This document shows positions 1 to 7,068 of a stretch of 64,000 bases of DNA, one piece after another; the first letter of the stretch is position 1; every line of letters begins with the position of its first letter. A program made the position numbers and the translations under genes. Under the pieces are notes generated by a model, which ran no database searches, was not told where the DNA came from, and worked only from the letters and a program-made list of their open reading frames with translations. The stretch is from an uncultured Bacteroidales bacterium (lineage in GTDB: Bacteria > Bacteroidota > Bacteroidia > Bacteroidales > ML635J-15). The DNA lies in the NCBI GenBank assembly GCA_905234755.1, contig CAJOIT010000003.1:383135-447134 (forward strand). The letters run 5' to 3'.

Positions 1-232
1 CTACGGCACCAGCTTTCTGTGCAATTGTCATTCCTCCACGCTTGTGGTAGTTGCGTATGTACTTGCCTAACCACGATGCCAATAGCCATTGCTGAAGGCG
101 TGGCGAACTGCGGTAGAACAGCCACGATGCCAACAGAAGGAATGGGGTGGTGGGAAGTCCTGGCAATACAACTCCAAGAGCTCCAAGTCCAACTGCTATC
201 AGACCGAATATTATGTACAAGTAGCGTTTCAC
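1..232 (-). CDS. DUF454 (YbaN-like) inner membrane protein, 3' end cut by window edge
   Basis: The 77 visible residues begin at a GTG codon and contain two hydrophobic segments (about residues 4-22 and 27-42) around the motif LPGLPTTPFLLLASW, followed by SSPRLQQWLL. That LP-x-LPTTPF-LLA signature with a following SPR-x-x-x-WL is typical of the DUF454/YbaN family of small inner membrane proteins, whose function is unknown. The family is about 120-130 residues long, so roughly the last third lies outside the window. No in-frame ATG exists between the start and the upstream stop near 263-265. A -7 box on the same strand at 249-256 puts the transcript start about 10 bases before the GTG, which supports this start. 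Confidence 0.8.
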   Translation of the reverse strand, partial: MKRYLYIIFGLIAVGLGALGVVLPGLPTTPFLLLASWLFYRSSPRLQQWLLASWLGKYIRNYHKRGGMTIAQKAGAV

Positions 233-248
233 TATGAAAAAATCTTCG

Positions 249-256
249 CAAAGGTA
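249..256 (-). promoter_or_regulatory. Promoter -7 box of the DUF454 gene
   Basis: The minus strand reads TACCTTTG, a full match to the Bacteroidota -7 consensus TAnnTTTG. It sits 17 bases before the GTG start. It is divergent from the tRNA promoter at 306-334. Confidence 0.55.
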
Positions 257-305
257 CTGATTTTAGGAATAATTGACAGTCAAAAATAAATTTTAGAAAA
301 AATCC

Positions 306-334
306 TTTGATTTGAAATAAATGTCTTATCTTTG
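306..334 (+). promoter_or_regulatory. Promoter of tRNA-Glu
   Basis: TTTG at 306-309 and TATCTTTG at 327-334 are separated by 17 bases, matching the Bacteroidota -33/-7 pattern. The tRNA begins 13 bases after the -7 box. Confidence 0.6.
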
Positions 335-347
335 CAGTCCCAAAACT

Positions 348-419
348 GACGGATTCGTCTAACGGTTAGGACGGCAGCCTCTCACGCTGCAAATAAGAGT
401 TCGATTCTCTTATCCGTTG
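348..419 (+). tRNA. tRNA-Glu (anticodon CUC)
   Basis: The 72-base gene folds as a cloverleaf. The acceptor stem GACGGAT pairs with ATCCGTT (a G-U first pair and six Watson-Crick pairs) and the discriminator is G419. The anticodon stem GCAGC/GCTGC (374-378 and 386-390) closes the loop CTCTCAC, giving anticodon CTC at 381-383. The T arm carries GTTCGATTC. The CCA end is not encoded. The gene stands alone, with its own promoter upstream and a hairpin terminator directly downstream. Confidence 0.95.
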
Positions 420-423
420 CAAA

Positions 424-456
424 AAAAGTCCAGGCTTGCTTGGACTTTTCTTTTTG
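424..456 (+). terminator. Rho-independent terminator after tRNA-Glu
   Basis: AAAGTCCA pairs with TGGACTTT around a short loop (about 425-450) and is followed by a T-rich stretch ending near 456. Confidence 0.75.
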
Positions 457-734
457 TATTCTAATCTACGGTTATGCTTTTTAGGTCGAAAGAATGTGAT
501 GCAAAATTTCGCCATAAGCACCGTCAATACTATTTAAAGAATAATCCGCAAATTGCTCTAATAACTGCATTCTGTTTGCCTGATAATAAATACTGCTGGC
601 ATGGTCAAAAATGCCTATCCATGGATGATTCGTTTTGTGGTAAAATCTTGAAAATCACAATCTTCTGTTGTGAATATCTTTTTTTCGTTTTTTTTTTTTT
701 TTTTTAATTTTGCGACTAAGTTAAAGGCATATTT
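457..734. other. Gene-free stretch ending in an 18-T promoter tract
   Basis: I see no convincing gene here. A 77-codon open frame from 474 lacks any family feature and runs into the T tract. The notable element is an uninterrupted run of 18 T at 688-705, directly before the -7 box of the next operon. Confidence 0.5.
705..712 (+). promoter_or_regulatory. -7 box of the HEAT / kinase / regulator operon, abutting a T18 tract
   Basis: TAATTTTG matches TAnnTTTG and begins at the last T of the T18 run (688-705). The start codon lies 22 bases after the box. The nearest upstream TTG (668-670) is 34 bases away, further than the usual spacing of about 19-21 between the -33 and -7 elements. Confidence 0.5.
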
Positions 735-1271
735 ATGATTGATTTGTCGAAACTGAATAAGGAGCAGAAAAAGATAATAGCCGACCTTCACAGCCCAGAT
801 GAGGATGTTGTTGTTGAGACTTTGTACGCAATTCGTGAAGTGGGTGGTGATTATTGCATTGCACCGATGATTGAGGTGTTCTTTTCAACACCTTTCGCAA
901 AAGTCCGCACCGAAATTGGAAGGGTTTTCCTCGATTTGAAGAGCGCAAAGGTTTCTGGCGAAATTTTGGAAAATCTATCGGAGTACATGAACCACGAACT
1001 TATAGGCGAGTTTATTTCCAATTTGTGGCAGTCGTCTGTTGTGTTCGAAGATGTTGTTCCTTTTGTCGAGAAATTTGTCGTTGCCGATGATATGCTTGCT
1101 TTGGATTGTCTATCTTTGGTCGAGAACAATTTAGGTAATATTACTGGCAAGTCGCTAGCAAGGTGTCGCGAAATTGTCCGTGACAATTATTCTTCGTTCG
1201 AAGGCATGAAAAAGCAGTTAGCCGAGGATTTGATTTCTATTTTAGAAAGTCGTAGTGCGTATGAAGATTAG
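735..1271 (+). CDS. HEAT-repeat-like protein
   Basis: This 178-residue protein is mostly short amphipathic helices. An early segment resembles a HEAT repeat (LHSPDEDVVVETLYAIREVG, about residues 18-37), with further helix pairs after it. There is no signal peptide or membrane segment, so it is probably cytoplasmic. HEAT proteins are usually protein-binding scaffolds; I cannot name its partner. It is the first gene of an operon: its stop overlaps the start of a histidine kinase by 11 bases, which suggests coupled translation and a role tied to that signalling pathway. The start ATG follows the -7 box at 705-712 with a leader of about 17 bases. Confidence 0.65.
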   Translation: MIDLSKLNKEQKKIIADLHSPDEDVVVETLYAIREVGGDYCIAPMIEVFFSTPFAKVRTEIGRVFLDLKSAKVSGEILENLSEYMNHELIGEFISNLWQSSVVFEDVVPFVEKFVVADDMLALDCLSLVENNLGNITGKSLARCREIVRDNYSSFEGMKKQLAEDLISILESRSAYED

Positions 1272-3093
1272 AAATTTTTTGTGTCTTTTGCTTGTGTTGC
1301 TAGTGTCGTGTGTGGCATTGGCAGAAGAGAAAATATCTCCAATTGACAGCTGTTATGAGGCAGCAAAGCGGTATGAATCTGTTTCGGATTTGTATAATGC
1401 AGCTTTGTGTTATTCTGAAGGAATAAAGATTGCCAGAAAAACCGATGAGTCTAAACTTCCGGAATTGTTAATTGCTTATTGTAGGGCGCTGACATATCTT
1501 GGCGATTATTCGGGTGCACTTCTAAATCTTGAAGAAGCTGAAGCGCGGGCTCCTCGTGATGATGAATCTTTCCGTGGCCGATTAATGACTGCATACGGTA
1601 CTATTTATTTTTTCCAGGGAAATTTTAATGAGTCTCTTAAATATTACAACGAGGCGCTAGTATGTGCTGAGAATCACGGCAGGTCGTCAGGAATTGCAAT
1701 TGCTCAGATCAATATCGCATGCGTTTATGGCGAAAAAAAGGACTACGAGAAGGCTGCTGAAATGTTTAAAAAAAGTCTTGAAACTCTGGAAGGAGTAGAA
1801 GATAATAAAGATAATTCGTCCATAAGCGTTACGATTTATAATATTGCACTATGCTATATTGATTTGGATAATTACGAGGAGGCTTCCATATACTTAAAAA
1901 AGGCACTGGAAGTGGCTGAAACGTCAAATCTCGAAATCTATTCGTTATGTTTGCAGGGTCTTGCAAAAGTAGAAGTAAGAAACGGCAACTACGATGAAGC
2001 CGAAAATTTATTGAATGAGAGCGAGAGAATTGCTGATGAAAATCATTTCTGGCAGGCTTTGCAGAGCCTTTACAGAGAAAAGAAAAAGTTTTATGTGGAA
2101 CTTGGCAGGTATCGTGAAGCTTACGAATCATTGTCAAAATATCAGGAATTTTCCGATTCGTTATTCTCCGAAGATACGAAGAATAAACTAAATGCACAGA
2201 GGGTTAGGTTTGAATTGAAAGAAAAGGAGAACCAGATTGATGAACAGGAGGAAACCATAAGGCAGCTGAAACTCATAAGGATGATATTATATGTCGCCAT
2301 CGCCTTTTTGATTATAATTATTGGACTTTGTATTCGTCTGTGGTTAGTTAAGCGTGCTAGAAGTAAGGAACTTGAGGAAATTAATCACACCAAGGACAAG
2401 TTCCTGTCGGTAATTTCGCACGACCTAAAGAATCCTGCTATTGCGATCCGCAATGTGTTGCAAGTGATAATTGATAATTTTGGATCTTTAAGCAAGGAAG
2501 AGTTAGGTGAGTTGGGATCTCAGGTGCTGCAAGCAAGCGAAGAGCAGGTGAAGCTTATATACGATTTGTTGAACTGGTCTCAAATGGAGATAGGGCGTAT
2601 GCCATATAATCCTATTGATTTGAACCTAAGTGAGGTGATAAATAATGTTGCAAGGCTCAATCAGATAAATGCAGCAGTGAAGAATATTCGTATAGTAACC
2701 AATGTGCCTGATGGATGTATTGTTTATGCCGACAGAAATATGTTGGAAACTGTTTTGCGTAATCTGCTGTCGAATGCAATAAAGTTCTCGTATGAGAATT
2801 CTGAAATTAATATTTCAGTTGAAAGTGCTGGACAAAAATACATTGTTTCTGTTACTGACAACGGAGTTGGAATACCCAAAGAAAGGATTGGTGGTATTTT
2901 CAGCATGGATGCTAAATCTACTCTTGGGACAAGTGGCGAAGTTGGAAACGGACTTGGTCTTGCAGTGTGCGACCAGATGGTAAGAAAGAATGGAGGAACA
3001 ATTACTGTCGAAAGCGAAGTCGGTAAATATACAAAGTTTAATTTCACAATAAGTAAAGCCAATGTCAAGGCAGGTGAAAATAGCAATAGTTGA
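1261..3093 (+). CDS. Sensor histidine kinase with TPR periplasmic domain
   Basis: The 610-residue protein starts with a signal-like hydrophobic segment ending near LAEEK. About residues 25-320 are tetratricopeptide repeats (several A..Y..AL..Y.EAL-type helices). One membrane helix follows (about 338-358), then a HisKA dimerisation domain with phospho-acceptor His387 in SVISHDLKNP, and a HATPase domain with an N box (NLLSNAIKFS), G1 (DNGVGIP) and G2 (GNGLGLAV). It probably senses a periplasmic signal through the TPR region and phosphorylates the response regulator that overlaps its 3' end by 32 bases. GTG 1255 is an alternative start; I prefer ATG 1261 because it begins the signal peptide. Confidence 0.9.
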   Translation: MKIRNFLCLLLVLLVSCVALAEEKISPIDSCYEAAKRYESVSDLYNAALCYSEGIKIARKTDESKLPELLIAYCRALTYLGDYSGALLNLEEAEARAPRDDESFRGRLMTAYGTIYFFQGNFNESLKYYNEALVCAENHGRSSGIAIAQINIACVYGEKKDYEKAAEMFKKSLETLEGVEDNKDNSSISVTIYNIALCYIDLDNYEEASIYLKKALEVAETSNLEIYSLCLQGLAKVEVRNGNYDEAENLLNESERIADENHFWQALQSLYREKKKFYVELGRYREAYESLSKYQEFSDSLFSEDTKNKLNAQRVRFELKEKENQIDEQEETIRQLKLIRMILYVAIAFLIIIIGLCIRLWLVKRARSKELEEINHTKDKFLSVISHDLKNPAIAIRNVLQVIIDNFGSLSKEELGELGSQVLQASEEQVKLIYDLLNWSQMEIGRMPYNPIDLNLSEVINNVARLNQINAAVKNIRIVTNVPDGCIVYADRNMLETVLRNLLSNAIKFSYENSEINISVESAGQKYIVSVTDNGVGIPKERIGGIFSMDAKSTLGTSGEVGNGLGLAVCDQMVRKNGGTITVESEVGKYTKFNFTISKANVKAGENSNS

Positions 3094-3700
3094 TGACCAT
3101 CCATTGTTTATGATAGGGACTAGGATGGCGATGATGCCATTTTACGATCTTAATCTGATTCGGACATTCTCATCAGGAAAAAATTTCCTAGAGTCTATGC
3201 CTGAATTTATGCCAGAAGTTGTGTTGCTCGACATTATAATGCCAGAAATGAATGGTTTGCAGGTTGCACAAAGACTGAAAGACGAATATCCAGATGTGAA
3301 GATACTTATTTTGTCGGCAGAAACTGATGAGGATACTGTGCTGAAAGCAATGGAAATAGGAGTTGACGGCTTCATCAGCAAGGCATCGCAGCCCGAGGAA
3401 ATTTACAATGCAATCGAAACAATTATTGCTGGCGCCGATTATTTTGGATGCGACATCGCACTTATTCTCAGGAAAATTACCGAGAATAAGAAATTGCAGG
3501 ATGACATGTTTTCTGCTCGCGAACTGGAAATCATCAGGTATTGTGCCGATGGCATGATGAGCAAGGAGATTGCCGAGAAGCTCTGCATTAGCGCAAGAAC
3601 AGTTGAAGGTCACAAACTGAACATTTTCCGCAAGATGGGAATATCAAACACGGCGGAACTAATAAAATATTCCATAAAGAACGGAATCGTAAGGTTGTAA
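3062..3700 (+). CDS. Response regulator, NarL/LuxR type
   Basis: The protein has 212 residues. An N-terminal receiver domain shows the acidic pair Asp11-Asp12, phospho-acceptor Asp57 (LLDIIMPEMNG) and Lys107 (FISKA). A C-terminal LuxR-type helix-turn-helix (about residues 148-208) carries SAREL-EI-R and SKEIAEKLCISARTVEGHK. It is the probable partner of the overlapping histidine kinase and a DNA-binding transcription regulator. Its targets cannot be told from the sequence. The gene ends the operon; no strong terminator follows before the convergent acetyltransferase gene, only a small palindrome near 3711-3722. Confidence 0.92.
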   Translation: MSRQVKIAIVDDHPLFMIGTRMAMMPFYDLNLIRTFSSGKNFLESMPEFMPEVVLLDIIMPEMNGLQVAQRLKDEYPDVKILILSAETDEDTVLKAMEIGVDGFISKASQPEEIYNAIETIIAGADYFGCDIALILRKITENKKLQDDMFSARELEIIRYCADGMMSKEIAEKLCISARTVEGHKLNIFRKMGISNTAELIKYSIKNGIVRL

Positions 3701-3746
3701 GAAACTCGCAGGTAACATTACCCGAATCATCGTAAATCATTGCGTG

Positions 3747-4232
3747 CTACTTTCCTGCAAATTCTTTCAGCTTTTTCTCATCTAATCTTTGTACAGTCCA
3801 CTCGTCCATGGGAATTGCTCCGATACTGCGATAGACATTAAGCGCTGGCTGATTCCAGTCGAGGCATATCCATTCCATGCGACCGCAGTTGCGTTCAAGG
3901 GCAAGATTGGCAAGATACTTCAGCAGGGTTTTGCCGTAACCCATGCCGCGTTTTTCGGGAATGACAAACAAATCCTCAATATACAAGCCCTTGCGACCGA
4001 CAAAAGTTGAGAAGTTGTGGAAAAATAATGCAAAGCCAACAATATTGCCATCTTCTTCGGCAAAAACTACTTCGGCCGCTTTTTCGACAAAAACTGAATG
4101 GTAAATTGTGGCTTCATCAGCAACAACTTCTGGCAAACATTTTTCATATTCTGCAAGGCGTTTTATGAGTTCAAGTATTTTTACTGCCTCGTTTTCTTTT
4201 GCTGGACGGATGTTAAACTTGTTGATAGTCAT
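3747..4232 (-). CDS. GNAT-family N-acetyltransferase (diamine/thialysine acetyltransferase-like)
   Basis: The 161-residue protein is a single GNAT domain. The acetyl-CoA loop is seen in VIPEKRGMGYGKTLL (about residues 95-109), preceded by the strand GLYIEDLFV, and the C-terminus has NVYRSIGA. The order LYIEDLFV-P-RG-G-G and the following CGRMEWICLDWNQPAL resemble the spermidine/spermine and thialysine acetyltransferase subgroup, so an amine substrate is likely but not certain. ATG 4232 is chosen over TTG 4259 because the -7 box at 4257-4264 places transcription start downstream of that TTG. Confidence 0.85.
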   Translation of the reverse strand: MTINKFNIRPAKENEAVKILELIKRLAEYEKCLPEVVADEATIYHSVFVEKAAEVVFAEEDGNIVGFALFFHNFSTFVGRKGLYIEDLFVIPEKRGMGYGKTLLKYLANLALERNCGRMEWICLDWNQPALNVYRSIGAIPMDEWTVQRLDEKKLKEFAGK

Positions 4233-4256
4233 GTTTTTATGTGCTATTGTTGAGCG

Positions 4257-4264
4257 CAAAGTTA
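4257..4264 (-). promoter_or_regulatory. -7 box of the GNAT gene
   Basis: The minus strand reads TAACTTTG (TAnnTTTG). The ATG follows 24 bases later. This box decides the start codon of the acetyltransferase. Confidence 0.6.
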
Positions 4265-4333
4265 TAGAATGTTTTCTTTCTGTGCAATTAAAATTGCGTA
4301 TAATTACCTATTCTCCAGTTTTTTGGTTCGCCT

Positions 4334-4425
4334 TACCTTTGCATCGCATAAGGTTAAAATAAAGTATAATATGACTGTACAGTTAACAGGGGAAGTTTTC
4401 CAACAAGCTTCTCCTTGTTTTTTTA
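4334..4425 (+). ncRNA. Candidate small RNA between two minus-strand genes
   Basis: TACCTTTG at 4334-4341 is a full -7 match on the plus strand, yet no plus-strand gene follows. A transcript from about 4347 would end after about 78 bases at a T7 run (4418-4424). Two mutually exclusive hairpins precede that run: AACAAG/CTTGTT (4402-4407 with 4414-4419) and GGGGAAG/CTTCTCC (4389-4395 with 4408-4414, one G-U pair). A perfect palindrome ACTGTACAGT lies at 4374-4383. A 29-codon frame starts at 4371 but runs through the terminator, so a non-coding transcript is the simpler reading. No known RNA family is recognised and no good -33 box is seen. Confidence 0.35.
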
Positions 4426-4429
4426 TTAC

Positions 4430-4455
4430 AAACGCTTTCCGATTGGAAAGCGTTT
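4430..4455. repeat. Perfect 11-bp inverted repeat with GATT loop
   Basis: AAACGCTTTCC and GGAAAGCGTTT are perfect complements around a four-base loop. Neither strand has a T tract directly after the stem, so it is not a classic intrinsic terminator. It lies downstream of hisS and just beyond the candidate small RNA. It could be a terminator aided by other factors, a processing hairpin or a protein-binding site. Confidence 0.7.
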
Positions 4456-4501
4456 GCTGATAATGCCGGCTTTATTTTACCCCTCAGAATCGCTTCCGAC
4501 A

Positions 4502-5863
4502 TTATTTTATGAAATTTACAATTTCATTTTGAGAAACTGTTGTTTGTTTACCAGTTGCCATGTTCTTTATTGTGGCTGTACCATTTGCAATTTCACTTTC
4601 ACCTATAATAATAACATACGGTATGTTTTGGCTGTTTGCAAACTTGAATTGCTTATCCAACTTTGACTTTTCCGGGAATACAACGCAACTTATACCTTCT
4701 TTCCTAAGTTTTCCTGCTATTTCGATGCAGGCTTTTTCTTCGTTTTGTCCGAAGTTTACAAATAGAGCGGTGCTGTATTCATCGGTTTGCTTCGGGAAAA
4801 GTTCGAGTTGCGTCATGACATCGTAGATGCGGTCGGCTCCAAACGAAACGCCGACTCCCGATACATCTTTCAGACCGAAAATGCCAGTAAGGTTGTCGTA
4901 ACGACCACCACCGCAAATGCTTCCAATTTCCACATCGTTGGCTTTTACCTCGAAGATTGCTCCAGTGTAGTAGTTCAATCCGCGGGCAAGGCTGAGGTCG
5001 AGTTCTACATTTATTCCTAGCTTGTGTTCTCGTATGTAACCGAAAATTACATTCATTTCTTCGATTCCAGCCTTGCCGGTTTCGGTGTTGCCGATAATGC
5101 TTTCAATCAGTTTGAATGTCTCTTCTGTGTTGCCCTTGTTGGTGAGAATGGGACGGAGCTTTGCAATGGCATTGTCCGAGAGCCCGTTTGCACGAAGTTC
5201 TTCCTCAACTTTTTCCAGACCGATTTTGTCAATCTTGTCGATGGCTACGGTTATTGCGACAAATTTGTCAGCTTCACCAATGGCTTCGGCAATTCCTGAC
5301 AATATTTTGCGATTGTTGAGCTTCAAGGTTACCGAAATACCTAGTCTTGCAAATACATCGTCAATTATTTGGATAAGTTCATACTCGTTGAATAGTGATT
5401 TCGAGCCAATTATGTCAACATCGCACTGGTAGAACTCTCTGTATCTGCCTTTTTGTGGCTTGTCGGCACGCCAGACGGGTTGAATCTGGTAACGCTTGAA
5501 GGGAAAAACGATGTCGTTTCTGTGTTGTACTACGAAACGGGCAAACGGAACGGTAAGGTCGTAGCGGAGTCCTTTTTCCGAAATGTTGTTTGTGATTTCA
5601 ATATAATTTTGAGCATCAAGGCTTTCCTTTGAAATCTTGTCGGTAAAGTTTCCTGAGTTCAGAATCTTGAAAAGCAATTTGTCGCCTTCTGCACCGTACT
5701 TGCCGAGTAGGGTAGAGAGGCTCTCCATAGCAGGGGTTTCTATCTGTGAAAATCCGTAGTTATGAAAAACATCCTTTATAGTGTTGAAGATATAGTTTCT
5801 TCTGTTCATTTCGGCAGGACCGAAATCGCGTGTTCCTTTTGGTGTTGAAACCTGTTGTGCCAT
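4502..5863 (-). CDS. hisS: Histidyl-tRNA synthetase
   Basis: The 453-residue protein is a class II aminoacyl-tRNA synthetase that charges tRNA-His in the cytoplasm. The N-terminal [11 protein letters not shown], the motif 2 region ([20 protein letters not shown]), the histidine-specific [13 protein letters not shown], the motif 3 region GGGRYDNL-G and [10 protein letters not shown] are all present in the expected order. A C-terminal anticodon-binding domain follows from about residue 350. Length is normal for the family. It lies 11 bases downstream of ychF on the same strand and is probably co-transcribed with it. Confidence 0.97.
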   Translation of the reverse strand: MAQQVSTPKGTRDFGPAEMNRRNYIFNTIKDVFHNYGFSQIETPAMESLSTLLGKYGAEGDKLLFKILNSGNFTDKISKESLDAQNYIEITNNISEKGLRYDLTVPFARFVVQHRNDIVFPFKRYQIQPVWRADKPQKGRYREFYQCDVDIIGSKSLFNEYELIQIIDDVFARLGISVTLKLNNRKILSGIAEAIGEADKFVAITVAIDKIDKIGLEKVEEELRANGLSDNAIAKLRPILTNKGNTEETFKLIESIIGNTETGKAGIEEMNVIFGYIREHKLGINVELDLSLARGLNYYTGAIFEVKANDVEIGSICGGGRYDNLTGIFGLKDVSGVGVSFGADRIYDVMTQLELFPKQTDEYSTALFVNFGQNEEKACIEIAGKLRKEGISCVVFPEKSKLDKQFKFANSQNIPYVIIIGESEIANGTATIKNMATGKQTTVSQNEIVNFIK

Positions 5864-5874
5864 TTTGCTAAAAA

Positions 5875-6972
5875 TTAGACATTAAACCTTATGTTCAGTA
5901 TGTCGCCGTCCTCAACGATGTATGTTTTTCCTTCGACATGGAATTTGCCTGCGCTCTTTACTGCATTTTCCGATCCTAATGTTACGAAATCATTGTATTT
6001 CATAACTTCGGCGCGAATGAAACCGCGTTGCAGGTCGCTGTGGATAACACCGGCAGCTTCTGGTGCTGTTTCCCCCTTGTGGATTGTCCATGCGCGGATT
6101 TCCTTTGGACCAACTGTAAAGAACGACTGCAGGTTGAGCAGGTCGTATGCTTCACGGATTACCCTGTTAACGCTTGGTTCCTCAAGTCCGTAGTCGGCAA
6201 GAAATTCCTGCTTTTCCTCGTCGCTGTCGAGTTCGGAAATTTCCGATTCGAGTGCCGCTGCAATGGTAAGTATTTTTACATCAGAGCCTTCGAGTGCTTT
6301 TTTTACAGCATCAACATACTTGTTGCCGTTCTTTATCGAACCTTCGTCAATGTTGCATACATACATCACAGGCTTTGTGGTAAGAAGGAAAAGGTCGGAA
6401 ATATATTTCTTGTCTTCTTCCTTTACAGGTGCGGTACGGGCATTCTGCATGTTTTCAAGGTGTTCCTGATATATTTTCAGTACATCTACTGCCTGTTTTG
6501 CTTCCTTGTCACCGACTTTCGCAGCCTTTTCCATTCTTGCAATCTTCTTTGTAATTGACTCCAAGTCTTTTATTTGAAGTTCAAGGTCAATGGTTTCCAT
6601 ATCCCTGACGGGGTCAACGGAACCATCGATGTGGGGTAGGTTGTCGTCGTCGAAGCAACGGAGCACATGAATAAGAGCGTCTGCATTTCTGATGTCGGCA
6701 AGGAATTGGTTTCCCACACCTTCGCCATGATTCGAGCCTTTGGTAAGACCAGGAATGTCAACAATATCGACAGTTGCTGGGACAAGTTTTTCGGTTGGCT
6801 GAAACTTTTCCATTTCCTTTAGCCTTGCATCTGGCACCGAAATTACACCTATATTAGATTTATTGCTCGAAAAAGCGAAGTTGCTTGTTTCCGCCTTTGT
6901 CTTCGACATGCAGTTGAAAACCGTAGTTTTACCGCAGTTGGCTATGCCTATGATTCCACAATGTAAACCCAT
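5875..6972 (-). CDS. ychF: Ribosome-binding ATPase YchF (OLA1 family)
   Basis: At 365 residues the protein has the family's usual length. The P-loop GIANCGKTT lies at residues 9-17, the switch region [17 protein letters not shown] follows, and NIDE replaces the NKxD specificity motif, which explains the family's preference for ATP over GTP. The C-terminal TGS domain (about 278-360) includes [14 protein letters not shown] and the end signature [10 protein letters not shown]. It binds ribosomes and is linked to translation and stress responses. A -7 box at 6996-7003 drives it, and hisS follows after 11 bases. Confidence 0.97.
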   Translation of the reverse strand: MGLHCGIIGIANCGKTTVFNCMSKTKAETSNFAFSSNKSNIGVISVPDARLKEMEKFQPTEKLVPATVDIVDIPGLTKGSNHGEGVGNQFLADIRNADALIHVLRCFDDDNLPHIDGSVDPVRDMETIDLELQIKDLESITKKIARMEKAAKVGDKEAKQAVDVLKIYQEHLENMQNARTAPVKEEDKKYISDLFLLTTKPVMYVCNIDEGSIKNGNKYVDAVKKALEGSDVKILTIAAALESEISELDSDEEKQEFLADYGLEEPSVNRVIREAYDLLNLQSFFTVGPKEIRAWTIHKGETAPEAAGVIHSDLQRGFIRAEVMKYNDFVTLGSENAVKSAGKFHVEGKTYIVEDGDILNIRFNV

Positions 6973-6995
6973 TTCTATTCAAAATTTTAGTGGTG

Positions 6996-7003
6996 CAAAT
7001 TTA
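6996..7003 (-). promoter_or_regulatory. -7 box of ychF-hisS
   Basis: The minus strand reads TAAATTTG, a TAnnTTTG match 23 bases before the ychF ATG. Confidence 0.55.
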
Positions 7004-7020
7004 ATAATAATTATTGGTGT

Positions 7021-7047
7021 AAAAAACAAATGCGGCATTTGCCGCAT
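7021..7047 (-). terminator. Terminator of the T9SS fibronectin-type gene
   Basis: On the minus strand a 7-bp stem (ATGCGGC / GCCGCAT, 7030-7047) is followed by TTTGTTTTTT. It lies 21 bases after the stop codon of the gene at 7069-8580. Confidence 0.75.
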
Positions 7048-7068
7048 CTGTATATCTGCTGTTTTTTT

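Noticed and set aside
474..707. Open frame of 77 codons after tRNA-Glu
   Set aside because: It runs into the T18 tract as a string of Phe, has no family feature, and contains no promoter of its own.
3711..3722. GGTAACATTACC palindrome as a terminator after the response regulator
   Set aside because: The stem is five pairs with a two-base loop and no T tract.
4269..4460. 63-codon plus-strand frame between GNAT and hisS
   Set aside because: It crosses the -7 box, the small-RNA terminator and the 11-bp stem; no protein-like pattern.
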